From NCBI RefSeq assembly GCF_001751365.1, contig NZ_LJGT01000037.1:248001-312000 (forward strand): DNA of 64,000 nucleotides, given 5' to 3'. The notes beneath the pieces are model-generated. The model had not been told where the DNA came from, searched no databases, and was given only the letters and a program-made list of their open reading frames with translations. The DNA is from Streptomyces abyssalis. Lineage in GTDB: Bacteria; Actinomycetota; Actinomycetes; Streptomycetales; Streptomycetaceae. The position numbers were made by a program, and so were the translations under genes. Shown here one piece after another: positions 1-10,203 of the stretch (within the stretch, counting starts at the first letter, position 1; each line of letters opens with the position of its first letter).

Positions 1-337
1 GCAGCGGACCCCATGTACGCCCGCCGTCGACCGAGCGCTTGACGACGACGTCTATGTCTCCGGCGTCGCCGCAGTCGCGTACCCGCCCCTCCGCGAAGGC
101 GAGAAGCGTGCCTTTCGCCGTCCGCACGACCGCCGGGATGCGGAAGCAGCTGTAGCCCGTCTCGTGTGCGGCCTTGAAGAGCACCTGCTGGGTGAAGCCG
201 GTGTCCCCCGCGGCCCGGTCCCGACCCGGCTGCGCGCCCGCCCGTTCCGGCACCGCGAGCAGCGACGCGCACAGGGCGAGGAGGAGTCCGGCCCGGAGGG
301 CGGCTCGGTCACGTAAGGCTGAGCGGGTCGACCTCAT
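1..337 (-). CDS. Exo-alpha-sialidase (neuraminidase), N-terminal part, cut by window edge
   Basis: This secreted glycosidase would release terminal sialic acids from glycans. Translating the minus strand from the ATG at 335-337 gives a signal peptide (basic start, then an Ala/Leu-rich core ending near AGAQP). A mature start follows with the family hallmark FRIP (arginine of the catalytic Arg triad). Next come LLAFAEGR and an Asp-rich stretch, then a first Asp-box of the form S-x-D-x-G-x-T-W (SVDGGRTW) at the window edge. A GAAAGGGG ribosome site precedes the ATG. The rest of the propeller lies outside the window. The region 338-627 separates it from fdhD, so it is probably its own transcription unit. 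Family assignment is strong; substrate specificity cannot be judged from the fragment. Confidence 0.85.
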   Translation of the reverse strand, partial: MRSTRSALRDRAALRAGLLLALCASLLAVPERAGAQPGRDRAAGDTGFTQQVLFKAAHETGYSCFRIPAVVRTAKGTLLAFAEGRVRDCGDAGDIDVVVKRSVDGGRTWGPL

Positions 338-627
338 GAGCGCCCCTTTCCGCGGCCTGTCCGGGGTGCGCCGCGGACAGCCGGCCATGGGAAGTCAGAT
401 GTCGGATGTCGGACGTCCCACTAGGCATGCCCGGTCGGGGCGGAAAATACCTCTCGCTCAGGAACCCGAAATCCGGGACCGATCCAGGACCGGAGACCGA
501 GAATCAGGAATCCGCCGCCGCGACGGAGTACTCGGAGACTTGTAGGCCACGGGGAAGGAAGGGCCCGGCCGGCGCAGGGGGCGCCTCCCGCCGACCGAGC
601 CCCTATCCCGTGCAGCAGGCGAGACCG
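338..627. other. Intergenic region between fdhD and sialidase
   Basis: No convincing gene is seen. Around 395-416 there is a short run of near-repeats of the type GTCGGATGTCGGACGTC. The region must hold the sialidase promoter, but no clear -35/-10 pair was found. Confidence 0.4.
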
Positions 628-1500
628 TCAGGCCCGGCCGGCCGTTGTGCGCAGGGCGAGCCGGTGCTCACCTGCGTACACGTTCATGGAGGAGCCGCGG
701 AGGAAGCCGACGAGGGTCAGCCCCGTCTCCGCGGCCAGGTCCACCGCCAGTGACGACGGCGCGGAGACGGCCGCGAGCACCGGGATGCCCGCCATCACCG
801 CCTTCTGCGCCAGTTCGAACGACGCGCGTCCGGAGACCATCAGCACCGAGTCCCGCAGCGGCAGGCCGCCTTGCTGCAGCGCCCGTCCGACGAGCTTGTC
901 GACGGCGTTGTGGCGGCCCACGTCCTCCCGTACGTCCAGCAGCTCGCCCTCGGCGGTGAAGAGGGCGGCGGCGTGGAGTCCGCCGGTGCGTTCGAAGACG
1001 CGCTGAGACGCGCGCAGCGTGTCGGGGAGGGAGGAGAGCACGGAGGGTTCGAGGCGCACCCGGGGCCCGGCGGGATCGTCCGGCTCCTCGGGGTTCTCGA
1101 TGCTCCAGCGGGCGGTCGTACGCACCGCGTCGAGGCTCGCCTTGCCGCACAGGCCGCACGAGGAGGTGGTGTAGACGTTCCGCTCCAGGGCGATGTCCGG
1201 GACGGGGACGCCGGGCGCGAGGCGGACGTCGACGATGTTGTAGGTGTTGGAACCACCGTCCGTGGCGCCCGCGCAGTAGACGATGTTCGCCAGCTCCTCG
1301 GCCGCGCCGAGCACGCCCTCGCTGACGAGGAAGCCCGCGGCCAGCGCGAAGTCGTCACCGGGGGTGCGCATGGTGATGGCGAGCGGCTTGCCGTTCAGCC
1401 GGATCTCCAGCGGCTCCTCGGCGACGAGGGTGTCCGGGCGGGTGCTGACCGCACCGTCCCGGATGCGCAGCACGCGCCGTCGCTCAGTGACCCGTCCCAT
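628..1500 (-). CDS. fdhD: Formate dehydrogenase accessory sulfurtransferase FdhD
   Basis: FdhD takes sulfur from a cysteine desulfurase and passes it to the bis-MGD cofactor of formate dehydrogenase, which the enzyme needs for activity. The 290-residue product shows the family's paired cysteines in TTSSCGLCGKAS (near residue 113-117), the stretch REDVGRHNAVDKLVG and a C-terminal LVGFLRG. Length is usual for the family. The ATG at 1498-1500 is the natural start. It is the last gene of the formate dehydrogenase operon, 87 bp after the Fe-S subunit gene, so the maturation factor is made together with its client. Confidence 0.95.
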   Translation of the reverse strand: MGRVTERRRVLRIRDGAVSTRPDTLVAEEPLEIRLNGKPLAITMRTPGDDFALAAGFLVSEGVLGAAEELANIVYCAGATDGGSNTYNIVDVRLAPGVPVPDIALERNVYTTSSCGLCGKASLDAVRTTARWSIENPEEPDDPAGPRVRLEPSVLSSLPDTLRASQRVFERTGGLHAAALFTAEGELLDVREDVGRHNAVDKLVGRALQQGGLPLRDSVLMVSGRASFELAQKAVMAGIPVLAAVSAPSSLAVDLAAETGLTLVGFLRGSSMNVYAGEHRLALRTTAGRA

Positions 1501-1587
1501 TCGGTCCGTCCTGTCGGTGAGTGGTGTGGGCGGCGGCGCCGGCCGGGCCCGGGGTGCCCGGCGCCGGCCGGAGTCCGCCGCCGTCGG

Positions 1588-2456
1588 TCATGCGCCGGCC
1601 GTGTTCCCGCCACCGACGTGCTGATAGCCGAAACGGCCCTTGATGCACAGATTGCCGTGCGTCACCGGATTGTCGAGCGGTGAGCTGACCTTGACGATCT
1701 CATTGTCCTGCACATGGAGCGTGAGGTTGCAGCCCACACCGCAGTACGCGCACACCGTCGTCGTCTCGGTCTGCCGGTCCTCGTCCCAGGTGCCGGCCTC
1801 CCGCATGTCGAACTCCGACTTGAAGGAGAGCGCGCCGGTGGGGCACACCTCGATGCAGTTGCCGCAGTAGACACAGGCCGAGTCCGTCAGCGGGGCGTCG
1901 TGCTCGGTGGAGATACGGGCGTCGAAGCCCCTGCCCGCCACGGAGATGGCGAAGGAGTTCTGCCACTGCTCACCGCAGGCGTCGACGCACTTGTAGCAGA
2001 GGATGCACTTGTCGTAGTCCCGCACGTACAGATCGTTGTCGATCTTCGGCTGCTCGTTCATCGTGGCCGCGTCCGCGCCGAAGCGGTCCGGCTTCGCGCC
2101 GTACTCCTTGATCCACTCGGCGGCGCGCGGCGTCGTGGACAAGTCCGTGGCCGAGGCGAGCAGTTCGAGGACGATCTTGCGGCTGTGCCGGGCGCGTTCG
2201 GTGTCCGTGCTCACCGTCATCCCCGGCTCGGCCTTGCGCGAGCAGGCGGGCGCGAGCGTGCGGGCGCCCTCCACCTCGACGACACAGGCACGGCAGGCGT
2301 TCTTCGGTTCGAGCGTCTCGCCCTGGCAGAGCGTGGGGATGTCCTTGCCCGCCGCGCGGCAGGCGTCGAGGATCGTGGCCCCTTCGGCGACGCGGGCAGG
2401 CTCGCCGTCGAGGGTGAACTCCACGAGGCGGCGCGGGGGATCCAGCGGTACTGCGG

Positions 2457-2460
<4 letters not shown>
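1588..2460 (-). CDS. Formate dehydrogenase Fe-S subunit: N-terminal part of a split alpha subunit
   Basis: This 290-residue electron-transfer subunit corresponds to the first third of FdsA/FdhF-type alpha chains. From N to C it has a plant-type [2Fe-2S] domain (cysteines in LCQ, NACRAC and PACS, residues about 45-80). Two 4Fe-4S ferredoxin clusters follow (CILCYKCVDAC and CVYCGNCIEVCP). Last is the four-cysteine [4Fe-4S] entry motif of molybdopterin oxidoreductases (CAYCGVGC with NLCIKG). It stops there: the catalytic domain is encoded two genes upstream. The ATG at 2458-2460 overlaps the TGA of the NuoEF-like gene (ATGA), so translation is probably coupled. It should relay electrons from the Mo/W site to the diaphorase subunit. 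Confidence 0.9.
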
Positions 2461-4430
<1,970 letters not shown>

Positions 4431-4438
4431 CGCAGGTC

Positions 4439-6388
4439 TCAGCTCCTCACGGCTGCCGCGACAGGCAGCTTCTCGATCCGTATCGCGGATGCCTTGAATT
4501 CGGCCGTACCTGCGATGGGGCAGTTGGACTCGATGGTCAGCTGGTTGGTGTCCACCTCGTCCGGGAAATGCATGGTCATGAACGCCAGGCCCGGACGCAG
4601 GCCCGGGTCGATCCACACGGGCGCCACGACCGAGCCGCGCCGCGAGGTCACCCGCACCTCCTCGTCGGGGCTGACGCCGTACAGCTCGGCGTCCTCGGGG
4701 CACAGCTCCACGTACTCGCCGCGACGCAGCGGCGAGGCGTAACTCCCGCTCTGCACACCGGTGTTGTACGAGTCCAGGCGCCGGCCCGTCGTCAGCCGCA
4801 GCGGGTACTCCTCATCGGTGAGGTCGACCGGCGGGTCGTGCTTCACGATGCCGAACGGCGCCGGCATTCCGCGCTTGTCCGGGTCCGTCTCCCACAGCCG
4901 CCCGTGCATGTACGTCGGCTCCAGCTTCTCGGTGCTGGGGCAGGGCCACTGGATGCCCTGGTGCTCCGTGAGGCGGTCGTACGTCATGCCGTAGTGGTTG
5001 GGGGAGACGGAACGCAGCTCGTCCCAGACGGCCTCGGAGTCCGCGAACTTCCACTCGTGGCCGAGCCGTGCCGCGATGTCGCAGATGATGTCGATGTCCT
5101 CGCGGGCCTCACCGGGCGGGTTCACCGCCTTGCGTACGCGCTGGACGCGCCGTTCGCTGTTGGTCGTGGTGCCGTCCGTCTCGCACCAGGCGGCGGTGGC
5201 GGGCAGCACGACGTCGGCCAGTTCGGCCGTCTTCGTCAGGAAGATGTCCTGAACCACGAGGTGTTCGAGCATCTGCATGCGCTCGACGGCCTGGCCCGTG
5301 TCGGCCTCCGACTGCGCCGGGTTCTCCCCGATGCAGTAGACGGTGCGCAGTTCGCGGCTCTCCATGGCCTCGAACATCGCGGTGAGGTTGCGTCCGTGGC
5401 GCGGCTCCAGCGTGACTCCCCATGCGGCCTCGAACTTCTCCCGGGTCTCGGGGTCGAGGACGTTCTGGAATCCGGGCAGCCGGTCGGGGATGGCGCCCAT
5501 GTCGCCGCCGCCCTGCACGTTGTTCTGGCCGCGCAGCGGCTGCAGCCCGGCGCCGTAGCGGCCGACGTGCCCCGTGAGCAGCGAGAGGTTGATCAGCGCC
5601 CTCACGTTGTCGGTGCCGTTGTGGTGCTCGGTGATGCCCAGCGTCCAGCACAGCTGGGCGCGTTCGGCGGTGGCGTAGGCATGCGCGAGGTCGCGTATCG
5701 CCTCCGCCGGTACGCCGGTGACCTTCTCGGCGGCGCTCAGCGTCCACGGCTCGACCTCGGCCTTGTAATCCTCGAAGCCGCTCGTGGCCCGCTCGATGAA
5801 GGCGTGGTTCGCCAGGCCCGCGTGGATGATCTCGCGGCCGATCGCGTGGGCGAGGGGGATGTCCGTGCCGACGTTCAGCCCGAGCCAGCTCTCCGCCCAC
5901 TCCGCGGTGGACGTACGGCGCGGGTCGACCGCGTACATCCGCGCGCCGTTGCGGATGCCGCGCAGCACGTGCTGGAAGAAGATCGGGTGCGCGAAGCGGG
6001 CGTTGGAGCCCCACATTACGATCAGGTCGGTCGCCTCGACCTCCTCGTAGGAGGAGGTGCCGCCGCCGGAGCCGAAGGCCGCGGAGAGACCGGCCACGCT
6101 GGGCGCGTGACAGGTGCGGTTGCACGAGTCGACGTTGTGCGTGCCCATGATGACGCGGGTGAACTTCTGCGCCACGTAGTTCATTTCGTTCGTCGCGCGG
6201 GCGCAGGAGAACATGCCGAAGGCGTCCGGGCCGTGCTCCGCCTTGATCCTGCGGAACCCCTCGGTCGCCTTCTCCAGCGCCTCCTCCCAGGTCGCCCTGC
6301 GCAGCGGGCCGCCCTTCTCGTCCCGCACCAGGGGATGTGTCAGGCGGGGGTACTCCTTCGACTGTTTCCCGCGGTCGCGTTGCCTCAT
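4439..6388 (-). CDS. Formate dehydrogenase catalytic subunit (molybdopterin domain, Cys type)
   Basis: This 649-residue protein oxidises formate to CO2 at a bis-MGD Mo or W centre. It starts directly with the region that normally follows the first Fe-S cluster (YPRLTHPLVR), so all Fe-S domains are missing and are supplied by the gene at 1588-2460. The catalytic site is VDSCNRTCHAPSVAG with Cys93-His94; cysteine replaces selenocysteine. The C-terminal MGD-binding domain is visible (RLTTGRRLDSYNTG, then FMTMHFPDEVDTNQL, residues about 540-640). Total size of the two pieces equals a usual alpha subunit. The ATG at 6386-6388 overlaps the stop of the PanE-like gene (ATGA), placing both in one operon. 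Confidence 0.93.
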   Translation of the reverse strand: MRQRDRGKQSKEYPRLTHPLVRDEKGGPLRRATWEEALEKATEGFRRIKAEHGPDAFGMFSCARATNEMNYVAQKFTRVIMGTHNVDSCNRTCHAPSVAGLSAAFGSGGGTSSYEEVEATDLIVMWGSNARFAHPIFFQHVLRGIRNGARMYAVDPRRTSTAEWAESWLGLNVGTDIPLAHAIGREIIHAGLANHAFIERATSGFEDYKAEVEPWTLSAAEKVTGVPAEAIRDLAHAYATAERAQLCWTLGITEHHNGTDNVRALINLSLLTGHVGRYGAGLQPLRGQNNVQGGGDMGAIPDRLPGFQNVLDPETREKFEAAWGVTLEPRHGRNLTAMFEAMESRELRTVYCIGENPAQSEADTGQAVERMQMLEHLVVQDIFLTKTAELADVVLPATAAWCETDGTTTNSERRVQRVRKAVNPPGEAREDIDIICDIAARLGHEWKFADSEAVWDELRSVSPNHYGMTYDRLTEHQGIQWPCPSTEKLEPTYMHGRLWETDPDKRGMPAPFGIVKHDPPVDLTDEEYPLRLTTGRRLDSYNTGVQSGSYASPLRRGEYVELCPEDAELYGVSPDEEVRVTSRRGSVVAPVWIDPGLRPGLAFMTMHFPDEVDTNQLTIESNCPIAGTAEFKASAIRIEKLPVAAAVRS

Positions 6389-7362
6389 GCTGCGCTCCTA
6401 ACGGTCTGTGCCAGCAGGTCGGTGACGGCGTGTATGGCGCAGAGCTTCGGCACGCGGGTGCCGGTCAGCGCGGCGAGTTCGACCACGGCGGCCAGGAGCA
6501 CGTCCAGCTCCATGGGCTTGCCGCTCTCCAGGTCCTGGAGGGTGGAGGTCTTGTGCTCGCCGACGCGTTCGGCTCCGGCCAGTCGCTTCTCGACAGAGAT
6601 CTCCGGGCGGCAGCCGACGGCCTCGGCCACCGCGAGCGTCTCGCGCATCATCGTCGCAACCAGCGCCCGGGTGTCCTGGTGGCGGCAGATCTGCGCCATG
6701 GTCGCGCGCGACAGCGCGCTGAGCGGGTTGAAGGCGATGTTGCCGAGCAGCTTGATCCAGATGTCGTTGCGGATGTCGGCCTCGACGGGGCACTTCAGGC
6801 CCCCGGCCTTCATCGCCTCGCTGAACTCCTCGCAGCGGGTGGAGTCGGTGGTGTCCGGCTCCCCGATGGAGAACCGGGTGCCTTCCAGGTGCCGTACGAC
6901 GCCGGGCCCCTGGAGTTCCGTGGCGGCGTAGACGACGCAGCCGACGGCACGCTGCGGCGGCAGCACCGCGCTGACGGCGCCGTCGGGGTCGACGCTCTCG
7001 ACGCGCCGGCCCTTGTACGGCCCTTCCAGACCGTGGAAGTACCACCACGGAATGCCGTTCTGCGCGGCCACGACGGCGGTCTTCTCGCCGAGCAGGGGGT
7101 GGACCAGGGGCCCGCACGCGGCGTAGGAGTTGGCCTTGAGGCCCAGGAAGACGTAGTCGACCGGCCCGATGGCGGACGGGTCGTCGGTGGCGTGCACCTG
7201 TGCGGTGAAGTCACCGCGCGGGCTGAGGACCTGGACGCCGTTCGCCTTCATGGCGGCCAGGTGGGGTCCACGGGCTATGAGGTGTACGTCGGCGCCCGCG
7301 CGGTGCAGCGCTGCTCCGACATAGGCGCCGATCGCTCCGGCGCCGACCACTGCGACTTTCAT
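6385..7362 (-). CDS. PanE/ApbA-family reductase, candidate oxalyl-CoA reductase
   Basis: This 325-residue NADP(H)-dependent reductase begins with the Rossmann motif MKVAVVGAGAIGAYVG. It continues with the ketopantoate reductase fold, with KANSY near residue 90 and IWIKLLGNIAFNPL near residue 210. Family members reduce 2-ketopantoate. A close relative, PanE2 of Methylobacterium extorquens, is instead an oxalyl-CoA reductase making glyoxylate from oxalyl-CoA. Here the gene heads the formate dehydrogenase operon behind an element shared with the oxalate genes, so the oxalyl-CoA role is favoured, by inference. The ATG at 7360-7362 has a GGAGAG ribosome site; the frame extends further upstream, but only into the operator region. 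It overlaps the next gene by 4 bp. Confidence 0.85.
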   Translation of the reverse strand: MKVAVVGAGAIGAYVGAALHRAGADVHLIARGPHLAAMKANGVQVLSPRGDFTAQVHATDDPSAIGPVDYVFLGLKANSYAACGPLVHPLLGEKTAVVAAQNGIPWWYFHGLEGPYKGRRVESVDPDGAVSAVLPPQRAVGCVVYAATELQGPGVVRHLEGTRFSIGEPDTTDSTRCEEFSEAMKAGGLKCPVEADIRNDIWIKLLGNIAFNPLSALSRATMAQICRHQDTRALVATMMRETLAVAEAVGCRPEISVEKRLAGAERVGEHKTSTLQDLESGKPMELDVLLAAVVELAALTGTRVPKLCAIHAVTDLLAQTVRSAA

Positions 7363-7407
7363 ATCCGCTCTCCGTTCGGTTGAGGGGACCGAGCGTGGGC
7401 CAAGATG

Positions 7408-7428
7408 GTCGACAGAATATTGTATACA
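7408..7428. promoter_or_regulatory. Candidate GntR operator upstream of the panE-fdh operon
   Basis: Read on the gene strand the site contains TATACAATATTCTGTCGAC. It matches, with one gap and two mismatches, the site between oxc and sucC. TGTATACA is itself a palindrome. It lies 46-66 bp before the PanE-like start, where a FadR/GntR repressor could block the promoter. Confidence 0.55.
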
Positions 7429-7520
7429 CTTGCCTTTGTGAACGGACAAGACACGTGCGGCAGTTGTGCTGCCGTGACTTCGCCCGAATTATCCCCTCGC
7501 AGGGGCCGCGGGGGAACCCG

Positions 7521-7688
7521 TCAGCCCCCGGTGAAGAGCTTGGTCACCTTGAGGACCAGTTCGTAGATCCCGTAGGCCATGGGCACGCCGACCCACAGCC
7601 AGGCGAGCGCGAACAGGGCGGTCGGGGGCCCGCCCGGGGCGGCCGCCTGCGCCGCGGCCCCGGGTGTGCTGTTCTCGCCGGTCGTCAT
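7521..7688 (-). CDS. Small single-span membrane protein, partner of the oxalate/formate antiporter
   Basis: The 55-residue product has a polar Ala/Gly/Pro start and one hydrophobic segment (about residues 23-49, LFALAWLWVGVPMAYGIYEL) ending in KVTKLFTGG. Its ATG (7686-7688) overlaps the antiporter stop in an ATGA, so the two are made together. Short one-span proteins encoded directly after OFA-type MFS transporters are seen in other genomes and are annotated as small transporter subunits; their role is not established. I infer a stabilising or regulatory subunit. Confidence 0.75.
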   Translation of the reverse strand: MTTGENSTPGAAAQAAAPGGPPTALFALAWLWVGVPMAYGIYELVLKVTKLFTGG

Positions 7689-9097
7689 CGCCCCGTCGCC
7701 TCCTTGTGCTCTGCGCCGCCCTCGTGGCCGGCTGTGCCCTCCGCCTGGCCGGCAGCGGACGCCGGCTCGGGCAGGTGGTGTTTCGGATTCACGGGCCTGA
7801 TCAGCTCGTTGGCGACGAAGCCGACGGCCAGCAGCCCGATCATGATGGACAGCGCGAGCCCGTAGAGCCCGGCGCCCGAACGGCCCGCCGCCTCCTGCGA
7901 GTCCGCGATCCAGTTGACGATCAGCGGCCCGAGCACGCCCGCGGTGGACCAGGCGGTCAGCAGCCGCCCGTGGATGGCGCCCACCTCGTACGTCCCGAAC
8001 AGGTCCTTCAGATACGCCGGTACGGTCGCGAAGCCGCCGCCGTAGAAGGAGATGATGACCATCGCGCAGACGATGAACAGCGGCTTGGAGGAGTCGCCGA
8101 GCAGCACGATGCCCAGATACATCAGCCCGCCGACGCCCAGATAGCAGCGGTACATGTTCTTGCGGCCGATGACGTCGGACGTGGAGGACCACAGGAAGCG
8201 TCCGCCCATGTTCGCGAGCGAGAGCAGCGCGACGAAGCCGGCCGCGGCGGCCGCCGAGACGGGTGTCGAGGTGTCCGCGAAGAAGTCGCCGATCATCGGC
8301 GCGGCCTTCTCCAGGATGCCGATGCCGGCCGTGACGTTCATGCACAGCACGACCCACAGGAGCCAGAACTGCGGGGTGCGCACGGCGCTGCGCGCCGAGA
8401 CGTTGGCCGTGGTCACCAGCGGCTTCCGCGACTGCTGCTCCTGCGGCCTCTTGCCGCCGGGCGGCTGCCAGCCCTCCGCCGGTACGCGGACCAGCAGGAC
8501 GCCCAGACTCATGAAGACCGCGTAGACCAGCCCGTGCACCAGGAAGGCCGTGGCGACGCCGCCGCTGTCGGACCCGAAGCTCTCCAGCATCTGAGCCGAC
8601 CACGGCGAGGCGATCAGCGCGCCGCCCCCGAACCCCATGATCGCGATGCCGGTCGCCATGCCGGGACGGTCGGGGAACCACTTGATCAGCGTGGACACGG
8701 GGGAGATGTAGCCGATGCCGAGGCCTATCCCGCCTACGAAGCCGTAGCCGAAGACCACCAGCCAGTACTGCTCGACGGCGGCGCCCAGCGAGGCGAGCAG
8801 GAAGCCGGAGCAGAAGCAGAGGAGCGAGACGGTCATCGCCCAGCGCGGCCCGTTGCGCTCCACGAGGGTGCCGCCGAACGCCGCCGAGAGACCCAGCATC
8901 ACCATGCCCAGCTGGAAGGGCAGCGCGCTCGCCGTGCCGGAGAGGTTCAGGGACGACTCGAGCGCGGGTTTGAAGACGCTCCACGCGTACGCCTGGCCGA
9001 TCGAGAGGTGCACCGACAAGGCGGCGGGAGGGATCAGCCAGCGGCTCCAGCCAGGAGGTGCGACGGTGCGGGAACGGTCGAGAAGCCCAGGTGCCAT
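7685..9097 (-). CDS. oxlT: MFS transporter, oxalate/formate antiporter (OFA) family
   Basis: This 470-residue membrane protein has twelve predicted spans. OFA-family signatures include HLSIGQAYAWSVFKPAL in the first span, a conserved GIGLGIGYISPVSTLIKWFPDRPG loop region and GGRFLWSSTSDVIGRKN. OFA members exchange oxalate for formate or import related carboxylates. Here it is encoded between the formate dehydrogenase operon and the GntR regulator and followed by the small partner gene. A candidate GntR half-site lies 56 bp upstream of the ATG (9095-9097). No clear ribosome site precedes that ATG, so expression may start from a weakly led or leaderless message. Substrate assignment rests on family plus context. 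Confidence 0.85.
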   Translation of the reverse strand: MAPGLLDRSRTVAPPGWSRWLIPPAALSVHLSIGQAYAWSVFKPALESSLNLSGTASALPFQLGMVMLGLSAAFGGTLVERNGPRWAMTVSLLCFCSGFLLASLGAAVEQYWLVVFGYGFVGGIGLGIGYISPVSTLIKWFPDRPGMATGIAIMGFGGGALIASPWSAQMLESFGSDSGGVATAFLVHGLVYAVFMSLGVLLVRVPAEGWQPPGGKRPQEQQSRKPLVTTANVSARSAVRTPQFWLLWVVLCMNVTAGIGILEKAAPMIGDFFADTSTPVSAAAAAGFVALLSLANMGGRFLWSSTSDVIGRKNMYRCYLGVGGLMYLGIVLLGDSSKPLFIVCAMVIISFYGGGFATVPAYLKDLFGTYEVGAIHGRLLTAWSTAGVLGPLIVNWIADSQEAAGRSGAGLYGLALSIMIGLLAVGFVANELIRPVNPKHHLPEPASAAGQAEGTAGHEGGAEHKEATGR

Positions 9098-9152
9098 GAC
9101 CAGGGAGCGTAGGAAGTTGAAGGGCGGATGACCAGAGGCACGGACAGATTTC

Positions 9153-9164
9153 GTCGACTGTATG
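9153..9164. promoter_or_regulatory. Candidate GntR half-site upstream of oxlT
   Basis: GTCGACTGTATG here is the same core as in the oxc-sucC gap (its reverse complement is CATACAGTCGAC). It sits 56-67 bp before the antiporter start. Confidence 0.5.
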
Positions 9165-9259
9165 TGGCCGGGCCGCCTTGCCAGGGCGGATCGGAGCCGG
9201 CGATCAGGTGCATGACGGGACCGGTCCGTCGTCGGCCGGCCCGTTCGCCGACGTGCCCT

Positions 9260-9958
9260 TCAGTGCTTCACGCAGGTGTACGAGGCATAGACGGAGCCGC
9301 GGAAGGAGGAGTCGGTGATCTCGAAACCCGTCGCGGTGAGCATCGGCTCGAACAGCCAGCGGAACGTGCTGTGTTCGGTGCGGATGTGCTCCGCCAGCTC
9401 CTCGCGGGTGTAGGCGGTGGCGGAATCCCCGGGCGCGTCCGCCAGCCAGCGTTCGAGGAAGGTCTCCGTCTCCCCGGGGGCGAAGTCGAAGATCAGGTCG
9501 TGCAGCCGGAGGACGCCGCCGGGCCGCAGCATCCCGGCGATGCGGCGGAGCGCCAGCACCTTCCAGAAGTCGGGCAGCTGATGCAGGGCGTGACGGGTGA
9601 AGACCGCGTCGGCCGGTGCTCCGGAGTGCTCGTAGCTGAGGAAGCCGCCCCGTACGCATTCGAGCGCGGCCGACCCGTCGGCCGCGGCGCGTTCGCGCAG
9701 CCTGACCAGCATGGCCGGGGAGATCTCGACGGCGACCACGCGGCCGAAGTGCCGGGACGCCGGTACGGCGAACTGGCCGGTGCCCGCCCCCAGATCCACG
9801 ACGACCGAGTCCGCGGAGAGTCCGCAGGAGTGGAGGAGTGCCAGGTCACCGCCCGGGTCGGGGTGTCCCTGCTTGAGGTCGAAGCCGCTGACGAAGCGGG
9901 TGTCGAGATGCTCGTGGCCTGCGTGGGCGAGTTCGTCCGGTGTCCAGTCGCGGTCCAT
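9260..9958 (-). CDS. Class I SAM-dependent methyltransferase
   Basis: The 232-residue product has the SAM-binding motif VVDLGAGTGQFA (near residue 58) followed by an acidic ribose ligand in VVAVEISPAML, and a later LRPGGVLRLHDL typical of class I methyltransferases. The substrate cannot be told. The ATG at 9956-9958 (MDRDWTP) is chosen because homology starts soon after; the frame stays open to 10129 but that stretch has no family resemblance and runs through the regulator's promoter. The gene is divergent from gntR and 162 bp upstream of oxlT on the same strand; a link to oxalate use is only positional. Confidence 0.8.
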   Translation of the reverse strand: MDRDWTPDELAHAGHEHLDTRFVSGFDLKQGHPDPGGDLALLHSCGLSADSVVVDLGAGTGQFAVPASRHFGRVVAVEISPAMLVRLRERAAADGSAALECVRGGFLSYEHSGAPADAVFTRHALHQLPDFWKVLALRRIAGMLRPGGVLRLHDLIFDFAPGETETFLERWLADAPGDSATAYTREELAEHIRTEHSTFRWLFEPMLTATGFEITDSSFRGSVYASYTCVKH

Positions 9959-10114
9959 GGGACGGGAGACTGGCACGGCGGAGGGGTCCGAAGCGCGCCC
10001 TTTTCGGGCCCCTGGCGGCCGGTGCAGGGGCCGCTGGGGCCCGGGAAGGTGCGTGTGACGCGTCACAAAGGATGGAAGATGCCCCATCAGCTCGCCGCAC
10101 ACGCACTGCACTCC

Positions 10115-10129
10115 GTAGACTGTATCCAA
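10115..10129. promoter_or_regulatory. Candidate GntR operator in the gntR promoter
   Basis: GTAGACTGTATCCAA matches the shared core GTCGACTGTAT with one mismatch. It lies 75-89 bp before the regulator's ATG, which suggests self-regulation. Confidence 0.5.
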
Positions 10130-10171
10130 TAGCCAGTCGCGGTTTTCCTTGATCGCGGTCCGGGGTCCGCC

Positions 10172-10199
10172 GAGAGTCGAGAGTCGAGAGTCGGGAGTC
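10172..10199. repeat. Four tandem heptamers before gntR
   Basis: GAGAGTC occurs three times in a row and is followed by GGGAGTC, which ends 4 bp before the gntR ATG. The last unit contains the purine-rich GGGAG that serves as the ribosome site, so copy number changes would alter the leader. Confidence 0.85.
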
Positions 10200-10203
10200 G
10201 CAG

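Noticed and set aside
6355..6372. CTTCGACTGTTTCCC inside the formate dehydrogenase gene as another GntR site
   Set aside because: It matches only part of the core (GACTGT without TAT) and lies inside coding sequence.
9128..10132. Plus-strand frame opposite the methyltransferase
   Set aside because: Antisense to a gene with a clear SAM motif; no similarity seen.
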